The position numbers and the translations under genes were made by a program. Below, in pieces: positions 51,570-61,344 of a stretch of 64,000 bases of DNA; within the stretch, counting starts at the first letter, position 1, and each line of letters opens with the position of its first letter. Source of the DNA: Membranipora membranacea (lineage: Eukaryota; Bryozoa; Gymnolaemata; Cheilostomatida; Membraniporidae). Under the pieces are notes generated by a model that was not told where the DNA came from, ran no database searches, and was given only the letters and a program-made list of their open reading frames with translations. Location: positions 620,001 through 684,000 of the forward strand of contig OU612073.1 of the NCBI GenBank assembly GCA_914767715.1, given 5' to 3'.

Positions 51570-52163
51570 CACAGGTCTACTCCAAAACCTGGGATTTTGG
51601 CAATGTTTGACTGCCCCCCTTGAGTTTTTGTTGTTTTGTTGTTTGAAGGTAATTCATGGCTTAGAAGACATATCCAACTTTCATGGTCTCTGGAGTCAAA
51701 AGAAATTTGGACAGCACTTCCCTGAGTATTCTGTTTGAAAGACTACCACCTAAGCTCCTCATACATAGGGCCTACCTCATTTGGTGGATTTAGACACCTG
51801 TAGCTCTTTCAGCAAACAATTTTAGTTCAAAAGTCTTTTGAAATCATGCGCAGACGGGGATGTATTCAGAGAGATCCAATGTTTATAAACACTTTCAGGT
51901 TTTTTCATGATGTGTCCGTACTATAAATATTAAGGAAAAGGTGTCTAAATCCATCAAATGAGGTATGTATGAGCAGCTCAGGAGGTAGTCTTTTAAACAG
52001 AATACTCAGGGAAGTGCTGTCCAAATTTCTTTTGACTCCAGAGACCATGAAAGTTGGATGTGTCTTCTAAACCATGAATTGCCTTCAAACAACAAAACAA
52101 CAACAAAACTCAAGGGGGCCAGTCAAACATTGCCAAAATCCCAGGTTTTGGAGTAGACCTGTG
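51570..52163. mobile_element. 594-bp hAT-type foldback MITE with perfect 8-bp target duplication
   Basis: Inverted arms of more than 200 bp begin CACAGGTCTACTCCAAAACC on both sides. The element is flanked by CTCTACAT at 51562-51569 and 52164-52171, an exact 8-bp direct repeat as made by hAT transposases. The centre (about 51800-51940) is unique. No open frame for transposase. Confidence 0.85.
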
Positions 52164-52337
52164 CTCTACATGTTACTATACATACTTGTAACTCAAGTCA
52201 GTGAGTGTCCATTTGGTTACATTAGACGGACAGGTTTGCTTATCCAAACACAGTTGTGAAAACAGGCTTCCTATGGGCATTTATATTATAATTGTAGTAG
52301 AAATTACTCATTGTCATTGCTATGACAAACCCTTTAC

Positions 52338-52449
52338 CACAGGTCTACTCCATAACCTGGGACTTTGGCAATGTTTGACTGCCCCCCTTGAGTTTTTGAG
52401 GGGAGCAGTCAAACATTGCCAAAGTCCCAGGATACGGAGTACACCTGTG
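52338..52449. mobile_element. 112-bp hAT-type MITE, same family, perfect 8-bp target duplication
   Basis: It is made almost only of two inverted arms starting CACAGGTCTACTCCATAACC. CCCTTTAC flanks it exactly at 52330-52337 and 52450-52457. It is a shortened relative of 51570-52163. Confidence 0.85.
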
Positions 52450-52726
52450 CCCTTTACACTACTATTATGCTCCCTTCATTCTACTACTAGAGTACCATGA
52501 CCCAAACTGAAAAATTCACTGATTCAGCTAGAGCGAAATGGGGCCGGCTAAAATTCTCCACCAACATTCACCAGAGTTAAGACACACAATATTGTCAGGG
52601 TCACCGGTTAAAGGCATAACACTGATCGACTTGAAATATCACAAACATTCATTCTTGTCCGATCCAAACTGGCACAGACGGGAACACTTTATCACCAAAC
52701 AGCAGTCACCTGTGAATATCCCTGCC

Positions 52727-52841
52727 CACAGGTCTACTCCAAAACCTTGGTCAGTGGAAATGTAGACTAGATTTTTGTTGTAATAAAGCCAGGGGGCCAG
52801 TTGAACATTGCGAGAGGCCAAAGTCTTGGTGTAAACATGTG
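52727..52841. mobile_element. 115-bp hAT-type MITE, third family member
   Basis: The left end CACAGGTCTACTCCAAAACC matches the two copies to the left; the right end is degenerate (GGTGTAAACATGTG). Flanks TCCCTGCC and GCCCTGCC agree at 7 of 8 positions. Confidence 0.7.
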
Positions 52842-53079
52842 GCCCTGCCTGAAGAGAAAATGGCTTTCGTAGTGAAAATGGTTCTAGCGATGTGGTTGGC
52901 TGGGATGAGTAGTCCACACAAACCAGAGCAGGTGATGAGCATCCACTGGCACCTACAGAGGATAGATCCAATCATGATGCTAAGCTCAGTGTTGCATAAT
53001 TGATTTACAAGTTGGTCAAGTGATAGAGATTCTGCTGCTCTATTCTCTGGCCCATACTAAAATGGCGTTAGGACAGACC

Positions 53080-53235
53080 TAGATCAAGCAGAGAGGGTGG
53101 GATGATCATCCCACCCTCCCTGGATCAAGTTTGATCCATTCGCCTGCATTTTTGAGTTGCCTCCCCCTCTACTGGTCACTCTGCAGTAGAGGGGGGTAAC
53201 TCCGAAATGCAGGCAAATGGATCAAACTTGATCTA
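53080..53235. mobile_element. GATCAA-family foldback MITE with a nested 34-bp insertion
   Basis: Arms TTTGATCCATTCGCCTGCAT and ATGCAGGCAAATGGATCAAA are inverted copies, extending through TAGAGGGGGG-type sequence to a short loop. The left terminus TAGATCAAG is split by a separate insertion at 53089-53122. Confidence 0.7.
53089..53122. mobile_element. 34-bp palindromic micro-insertion
   Basis: CAGAGAGGGTGGGATG and CATCCCACCCTCCCTG are inverted copies with one mismatch, 2 bp apart. GATCAAG flanks it directly on both sides (53082-53088 and 53123-53129). Removing the insert and one flank restores the host MITE terminus. Confidence 0.75.
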
Positions 53236-53540
53236 AGACACACCCACAGTCAATGAATCTCAATCCACAGCTAACGTGTAAACATATCATGCCATATCAG
53301 GACATTTCATGGGGGATCTTGTGTATATTGGATAGAGACAACCCAGGCCCAAAGACAAAAGGTCATATCAGGGCAAACTTCACCTAAGCCTATGCAGTGC
53401 AGGTGGCCTTGCAGTTTTATTTTTAATAAATATCACTGAAATGTTGAGCATATGTCCATGTATGACAGGTATTTGGTTAACTTAAATTCTTATGTTTATA
53501 GGGGTATGTGATTTAATTTCTGGAGAAAGTGTGCTCCGAG
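53236..53540. other. Presumed promoter and 5' UTR region of the sulfotransferase gene
   Basis: No motif can be assigned with confidence. The region precedes the ATG at 53541. Confidence 0.3.
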
Positions 53541-56500
53541 ATGAACCTTAAACGCCTCTGTATGTTTCATGGAAGATGCAGAAACAAAAGTTTGCTTGTC
53601 ATCCTGTCTGTCATGTCTCTACTCGTATATCTTATGGACTTCATTGATGTGTAAGTAACTATTAGCCACTAGGGTAGGGTGACTAATTCTAATTTCTAAT
53701 ATTATAAGAGCCCTGCTGCATAGTATCAGTACTGTGATTGCCCTTCAGGGGTATGATTAGTTAACGTGGCGCAACTTATTACATAAGCTGTCATCTCTGG
53801 GATTAAAATTATAAACACTTAATGAGTACTTGTAAGTTTTGCAGCTGATTATAGTATATTTCTAATCTAGTGGCTGCGATGCTTATTCTTGTTCTCTTGA
53901 CTTATTGTACCTGTGTTACAGCAGACCGGCTGCCCCAGAAGTACCTGCCCCGACAGGAAATGGTAAATTTTGTGTTGACTTGAAACAGATCTAACTTTAA
54001 ACTCACAAAGTGTGATTTTATGTTAATTGAATTTATTGACTTTGATTGCACTCACAACCCCTCCCACTATACATGTATCCGCTGGAGGTGTATACTCGTA
54101 CTATGAGACAATATACCTTTGATTGACAAATGAGTGCACCATACTCTCAGCCATTATTGCTAGAAAAATAGACGCACATCATTACATCATACATTGCGTC
54201 TATAACTGCATACTTGCGTCGGTATATTCTCATGTAAACCTCAGCTACTCTTTGGTTTTCCTGTACACAGAATAGATGGGTAAGTATGTGAGACACTTAA
54301 ACTACTGCTGCCACTCCATCAAATTTGTGCTCATTGAATTCTGCATAGCTCCAAGATAACTTAATCTCAGAATTGTCACCTAATGGGCAAATAACTTGCA
54401 CGATCTGATCTTCAAAATCAGGGTATGAATATAACTCACCAGCTGATGACATCATTATTGTCCACTAGTAAGAAGATAACTAAGTCTACGTCACACCATA
54501 GATAATTAAATTCATACCCTGATTTAGACGATCAGTTTCTGCAAAATTATTTGCTCTTTAGGTGACAATGCTGAGATTGCAGCCTCATTTTGTAAGTTTT
54601 GAGCTATACGGAATTCAATAACTACACATTTGGGTGGGTGGCCGCAGCCCGCAGTAGTTTAAGGATGTACTGTATGACCTGCTTAGACTGCTCAGTGTAC
54701 GGTAACCCAAGATGTACCAATGCTCTGTATTTCTGTACCCTGGGTATATCTAGGCTTTGTATTCCTGCTTTATATTATCACTCTGAGCATGTGCAAACTG
54801 TTGAGGCAAACGTTCGTCCCTTCAGCATAGGGTTTGAATCAATTCAATGAGACATGTGTACCTAACTTCGGAAAACAATGGAACTCGGGCCTCAATAGAA
54901 CAATGGTTTTGGTATCTCATAACCTTGAACTCTTGAAGTTGCCTTTCTTGATGCTGCAGGGATAGACTCTATCACAAGGCCATCCTGTAGTCAAAATTCT
55001 ATACTTCGGTATAGCTAGGCCCGGTGGCAGTTAATATCCATGTATCTTTGGTGGATTGGAATTAAACATTGTGAACTGGATGCTTTTTACATAGTGCTAA
55101 TAAACTGTAGTTTGAGGTAACTCCACACTTTCTGCCCTGATACATCACAAACGATTAACAATTTCACAGTGGAGGCAAGAGTCTGGGGGGCTCAGACTAC
55201 GTAATTGGCTATCTTATGCCAAACAAAAGACAAAATTATATACAGTATAGGGTTTATTAATGTTTCCGTTTTGGATGAAAAATTTAATACAGTGACTGCA
55301 GCCTTAGCTCTGAATATTGTCTTGCGGCGGCTGCTGCCTCTATTGCTCATACCGACTTCACTATTAACATGTGTCTATGGGACAAATCTTCGCTTAGCTT
55401 TGATATCCTAAATACACCCTACCTCAACATAAATGTGCCCACCCTCAATTCTAATAATTCAATCAGGATTGCTCATGTCAAATCCCTTTATATAATATAC
55501 TACAAGGTGACAAAGGTATATCTAGATTGCTTCTGCATCCTATTGGATACATACAGTGGGCATATGACTCATCCAGCTGCGTGTATTAGCCCTGATTTGA
55601 GCTGCGATTCTACCCCTGAGTCGACCCAGCTATGCTGTATACATTTTTGTAGATCTGTTACTCTTTCCATTTTAGTGTATATGTTGCTATATATACACTT
55701 TATTGTATACATTATTGTATATATAATGCTGTTGTATATTTATATACTTGACTTTATACATGGTTATATATCTGATACAGTTGACGGTAGAACTTGTAAG
55801 AAGCAGATGAGATTTCACTTAACTAAAGTAGAGAAGACTGGATCATCTACCCTTGCCTCCATACTCTACAGATTTGTACTGAGATACAGGACTCAGAATG
55901 TGATGGTTATGACTTATGGAGGTCACTTAGACATCACCAAGAGGAGGGCTCAGGTACCAGGTAGGTGTCATCAGGTACCAGGTAGGTGTCATCAGGTACC
56001 CGGTAGGACTGGTGTGATTGATAGACTCTAAGGCACATTTTGTGACCGACTGAGGGTGACAGGTGTGACTTAGACTTTCATAGAATAAAATAAATTTTGA
56101 GTTAGGTGGAGATAAATCTCAAAATTCGATGATGTTGATATGGTTCAATCAAGGAGTATTACTCCTTGGTTCAATGATGATGTGTGATGATCATCATGTG
56201 AGCTCCCCTAGCCTCCTTTTATAGCTGTCATTTCCTCTACCTTATTAGTTATCTGCCGTGTTGTTTCCTCTGTTCATATCTGTGAGTGTCTTTTATATAT
56301 TTGGACAGGTTGGGACATTGGACCATACTCGTCGACATCAGGTAAAGCTGACGTACTGATAGATCACGCGAGATTTAATGAGACTTTCCTCAGATCACAT
56401 TTCCACCCAGACACGCCTCTGATTACCTCAGTGAGAGATCCTCTCTCCTGGTTCAACAGCGCTGTCAGGTTCTGGAGTAAGAAACTCAGAGGTGGTCCGT

Positions 56501-59339
56501 ACCTGAAATCTAATAAAGCTATGGTGAGTACGGGGGGGGGGGGGGGGGGGTGTACAGGGGGGATAGTACAGGGGGATAGCACAGGGGTGATAAGGCAGGC
56601 AGCTACTAATCTATCCTGACTCTAATAAACTAGCTGACTTATTCCTGAGCTTATGACACAATGAGTTAGATCGGTCATTGCATTCTCCTGCTTAGTCAAC
56701 TCTGAGCGACATGCTGATTAGATCATAAAGCTGACAACTAACACTCTTTATCATATTGTGGATGTAATGATTGACTGACTGGTTAGCTATAGCACCTATA
56801 GATGATTTTATTGGTTATTCAGAGATAAAGTTACAGGAGGAAATACAAGCAGCACACTCATTTATTTGGTGTATAATATTATAACATCAATGGTTGCTCT
56901 GTGACAAAGGCGTTGCGGGTTGGTCTCCTTCAGCCTTATGATATTGAATAACTAGTCTTACCTTATTACTATCATCTTTATTTCAGACCGCTCACCAGGT
57001 GTTGAGTGTGAATAAGTCGTACACGCCTCGATCTGTACTACATGATGAGTATAACGGACAGAAAACTATACTACATCTATCTCAGCTACAGTGGCTCGGC
57101 TTTGACTACTCTAAACATAACAACATTGGTGCTATCAAACAGTACATCAACTATGCCTCTAATAAGTAAGAACTTAGACTATACATAAACTACCTCTCTA
57201 ATATGTGAGAACTTAGGCTATACATCATCTTCTTCTCTCATAAGTAAGAACTTTGGCTATACATCATCTTCTTCTCTAATAAGTAAGAACTTAGGCTATA
57301 GGTTAACCCCCTCTCTCATACGTAAGAACTTAGGCTATACATCAACTACCTCTCTAATAAGTAAGGAAATTTTAAAACTTTTGCCAGAAAACAACCTTGA
57401 TACTAGATCAAGAGCACTAAAAACAATTAAAGCTAACAACAACAGGGGTAGGTCCCTGTTGTACATAGGCGTGAAACTGTACAACAGGTACCTTTTGGAA
57501 GATAGGACATGATCTTGAAACAATCCCATGTCTGGTCTGGCTGAGCGCCATTGGATATATGCGTGACAGCGATCCGTGCTGACTTGTGCTTCGACTTATC
57601 AGCTTGTGTGGGTGTTTTTCATGGGTGGACATCGGCACAGTCGGACTATCTGGCTAAGCCCTTGATTTTCTTTTAATTGCATTTAATTGCCAAATCCTTT
57701 TATTTGATTAAACTCGTTTTGTAGCATAAACAATATAAAAAAAACTTAGGTATACATAAACCACCTCTCTAAAAAGAGAGAACTTAGGGTATACATTAAC
57801 CACCTCTCCAATACGCAAGAACTAAGACTAATATTGCCTCCACAATTAGCAAGAACTTAGGTTATACATCAACTACCTTCGTAACGAGTAAGGACTCAGG
57901 TTCTACGGGAGCAGCTAAATGGTGTATGCTATATTATTCATGGGGTAATCTGAGATTTATAAGCCCAATGATACCTTATACATACCTTACACCAAACAGC
58001 AGATAGATGTGAACACTTTGTGTTTTTGTCAATCGATCGCATATCAGTAGAGACAGAAAACATGCTTTGAGTTTACGTTGGTTTGCGTTGGTCACTGAAT
58101 TATACCACTTTGTAGATTTGATCATATTTTTCTGACGGACGAGTTTGACTCTGCGCTTATAAGAATGAGACGATATTTTTGCTGGGATCATTCGGATATT
58201 TTATACCAGTCTAATGAAGTATACGGCTCTGGTAAAAATTATCTCAGTCACGAGGATAAAGCTCGGATACTGTCACCTGAGCTTAACCTGGCAGAGAAAT
58301 GGCTGTATGACTCGCTGAAACAGAGAGTGAGGAGAGATCATCCTTATAATGAGGAGTTAGCTGCAGAGGTATGGTACTGTTAGCTCTCATATATCGCTGA
58401 TGTGTAAAATCTTATCACTTCTGTATACATGTATGTATATGTCTATATGTATATGACTATATGTATATGTCTATGTTTATGTATATGCCTATGTATATGT
58501 CTATGTATATGTCTATATATATGTTTATGTATATGACTATGTATATGTCTATATATATGCCTATGTATATACATATGTATATGTCTGTGTATATGTTTAT
58601 ATATGTCTATATATATATGTATATGTGTATGTCTTTATGTATATGTCTATGTCTATATATATGCCTATGTATATATATAAATATATGTATATGCCTATGC
58701 ATATGTCTCTGTATATGTCTGTGTATATGTTTATGTATATATGTCTATGTATATGTCCATGTATATGTATATATATATATATATGTCTACATATATGTCC
58801 ATGTATATGTCTATATATATGTATATATATATATATGTTTATATGTGTTGATTCTGCGGATTTAGTAGCCTTATCATGCGGCCAAAAGCAACAGAAGTAG
58901 CCGTGTGACAAGGCAGTGAATTTAACATAAAAAAGTCTCTACATGCCGAGATGCCATAGGAGTGATGTCGTCGTTACACACTAAACTCATGAGAGAAAGA
59001 GATTAACCTTTATAAATAACTAATTATCGTTACAATAGACAGACATGATTAGTTTTTATATCCAGTTATTTTTTTCAGGTGAGATATTTTCAAAAGATAA
59101 ACAGCAAACATAAGTCTATATGTATGAAGATACTAGATAGTGACAACATAACAGCCCAGCATGTATTCCCTCAATCCATGTGGAGTTCTCAGGTTATACT
59201 AGATAAGTCTATATGTCATATGATACAGAGAGCTAAATATTCTTTGATGTCGGAGGTATCAAAGTATGCGCTCGGTTATAAATATTACCTTAATGAGCTG
59301 TATAAGCTAGCGGATGTTAACTGGTGGGTTCGTTCATAA
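53541..59339 (+). CDS. Galactose-3-O-sulfotransferase-like enzyme (Gal3ST family)
   Basis: Seven exons: 53541-53650, 53922-53962, 55781-55960, 56309-56523, 56987-57165, 58116-58368 and 59079-59339. All are phase-compatible and give a complete 412-residue protein, close to vertebrate Gal3ST length. Exon 1 encodes a short basic tail then a hydrophobic anchor (SLLVILSVMSLLVYLMDF), as in type II Golgi proteins. A Pro-rich stem follows. The PAPS 5'-phosphosulfate loop is TKVEKTGSSTLAS and the 3'-phosphate site is ITSVRDPLSWFNSAV; FDSALIRMRRYFCWDHSDIL is a family motif. Such enzymes transfer sulfate from PAPS to the 3-OH of galactose on glycolipids or glycoproteins in the Golgi. Acceptor specificity cannot be read from sequence. 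Introns hold several splice-site-derived repeats. Confidence 0.88.
53963..55780. other. Intron 2 of the sulfotransferase gene
   Basis: About 1.8 kb without a recognised exon or element. The exon at 55781 has an upstream open frame (from 55369) rich in TATATA, which is intronic. A CCTCATTTT|GTAAGT motif near 54594 looks like a donor but no matching exon was found. Confidence 0.45.
55951..56013 (+). repeat. 21-bp repeat triplicating the exon 3 donor
   Basis: Unit CAGGTACCAGGTAGGTGTCAT occurs three times (the third altered to CAGGTACCCGGTAGGACTGG). The exon 3 donor CCAG|GTAGGT therefore has copies 21 and 42 bp downstream in the same reading phase, so use of the later ones would add 7 or 14 residues without a frameshift. 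Confidence 0.85.
56530..56590 (+). repeat. Poly-G run directly after the exon 4 donor
   Basis: About 20 consecutive G residues start within 10 bp of the ATG|GTGAGTAC donor and are followed by further G-rich sequence (GTACAGGGGGGATAG repeated). The RNA could form a G-quadruplex beside the 5' splice site. Confidence 0.85.
57157..57910 (+). repeat. Minisatellite of about ten 38-bp copies of the exon 5 donor
   Basis: The end of exon 5 and its donor (CTCTAATAA|GTAAGAACTTAG) recur about ten times in the following intron, with a LINE fragment inserted in the sixth unit. Roughly half of the units keep a usable GTAAG or GTGAG. Confidence 0.85.
57361..57750 (+). mobile_element. LINE 3' end fragment inserted in the donor minisatellite
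   Basis: A plus-strand frame reads RSRALKTIKANNNRGRSLLY then IGVKLYNRYL, the last conserved patch of non-LTR reverse-transcriptase ORFs (usually RSFSYRGxxLWN), followed by a 3' UTR and an A-run. The repeat unit is split between AATAAGTAAG and AACTTAGG with no visible loss, so the insertion came after the array had expanded. Confidence 0.6.
58425..58855 (+). repeat. (TATGTATATGTC)n microsatellite, about 430 bp
   Basis: Long imperfect array of TATGTATATGTC and TATATGTCTATG in intron 6 of the sulfotransferase gene. Open frames on both strands here encode only Met/Tyr/Ile/Cys or Ile/Tyr/His repeats and are artefacts of the repeat. Confidence 0.9.
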
Positions 59340-61344
59340 GATTGAACAATGAGAACGCTGAGAAAACCTCTGTCAACCTCATCTAATCTCTGTTTACCAC
59401 TGTCTACCTCTGACAGAATTAATTATATAACCATTTTAGTTTAAATTAAGAAAAAGATAGTTGAATTAATTAGAAGTTTTAGAAATTTATGGTGGATCTG
59501 AGTAAGATCCTAGGTCTAAGATGATAGGTTATATAGGAAAACTTATTTATTTAATCAAAAAAGGTGTGAAATATGCGTGAAAACAATAATCGACGAAATT
59601 CTTAATTGACAAACTTTTATTAATATGGTTGATCCTAATTGGGTAAGGAGACCTTTCTGGGCTCACTTTTGGTGTCCTTTACAAATACATTGTGATTGTA
59701 TAACGTTAGCTAAACATCTATTAGAACTTTTATTTCATCATTCATACCTTGCCATCAACAGTAAGCATCACTACTCTTCATGATGAGTCCAATTATCAGT
59801 TTCAGTCGTCCTGTAAAATCCATGTTATTAATTCCGTTTTCCGTTTTAAGTAGAAGATAGTTAATGTTTTTCCTTCTTTCATTCTAGTACACATGATATT
59901 TATTTGCTGCTTGTTATTTTACGAGGATCAGCCTTATATGTCCTATAAGAGGTCAGTATATACTCAGCTATATCTGGTGCTGTTTTATACTAAGTCGGAT
60001 ATGTGATACAGAATCTGCTAGTCTTATTACTTTGAGCCGTCTTTCTCACATTTTTATTATTTTGACGGGTTTATATGGTCTGGTGTATTAGCCTGGGATT
60101 CAGGCAAACGATGGGGCCTTGTCTGTATTATGAGTTCTGTTTGATATTGTCTTTGTGTGGTATCTACTCATAAATTACTATAATTGTGCATTGCTTAATC
60201 AAACTCCTTGGCTGAATCCACCCGTGTGCATATGTTTTGGTTTTTTTGATTGGCTGATAGATTTGGGTTTGTTATTGTATTGAATTGTCAGCTCATGTCA
60301 ACAAACCATCACAACTAGTCTGAGCCCCCCAGACTTTTGCCCCTCGCCCGACGGCGACCTGAGTAGATAGCTCCTAACTGTTGGACTGAATCCCAGTCTA
60401 CTGATCTATGTATTCAAAAAATCAACTATCATTGGTTTTATTTTATTAATTCCATATTATTTATTTATGATTGTAATGTTTTGTCTCCCGATCTGCCAAA
60501 TCTTTTGTTCCAGCCAACATTCTGCTTGATGACCATCTATATATGTTTATTTGAATTATAAAATAATAATGGAATTTCTTTTTCAGTTTGCCATATATAT
60601 ATAAATATAGCTTCAATCTAACCTGCCTATATAGATGGTGACATGCCTAATTTATCCTTTAGAGGTCGTTTTTCCCAGTTTCCCTTAAAAAATTTGCTGC
60701 AAATATAAGTCTATTAGCCAGCACAGACCACCATCATAACAGATCAAATTTATTTCAATATAACACAACGATAATAGATCTGTATATAATTCTCAGAACC
60801 TTACAAGTGAATTCAAACCAGTAAAAATTATATTATGCTGAAAATAAGAAAATATAATGAGTAAATCTTTAGAATTTACGCCACATATTGCACCCGGGAA
60901 TGCGAATGGAAAAGTACTGTTATATATTCTACCTAGCCTATGAGCGAACTTTGCTTGCTTAGCTATTAAATAATGATTAAGCATTATACTGTTTAAAGAT
61001 GAATATTAATATTGTCAAACAGAAAGTATGTTGGTAAAATCATGATCAACATGACACAGTGACTTTCTCAACTGGAGTAGTTATAGCCGTCGCATCTCCG
61101 GCATTGAAAAATAAACTTTTGTCCGTTGCAGGCAAGGATGGAATCTACCATTTATATATATTATATATTTTTTGATGAGATCAAAATGTAATTTACAAAT
61201 ACTGGCTTAGTTGCTAAAAAATAAATTGCAAACCTACATCATTTGCACAAAAATCCATTTTGCGCAGTCTTCACTAGGTGAATAAGTGTTGAGAATAATG
61301 TGATTGGTAATATCGATATATGTACTATACTGTCTGATATCTGA
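59340..61344. other. Convergent intergenic region with 3' ends of two genes
   Basis: The sulfotransferase (plus) and the Schlafen-like gene (minus) end facing each other across about 2 kb. No coding signal or RNA gene was recognised. Confidence 0.5.

Noticed and set aside
55369-55780. Upstream extension of sulfotransferase exon 3 as coding sequence
   Set aside because: It is TATATA-rich, precedes a good acceptor at 55780, and exon 2 joins exon 3 in phase at 55781.
58461-58911. Open frames on both strands, up to 134 codons, over a TATG/TATA array
   Set aside because: They encode only the translation of a (TATGTATATGTC)n microsatellite, and three frames on two strands are open at once.
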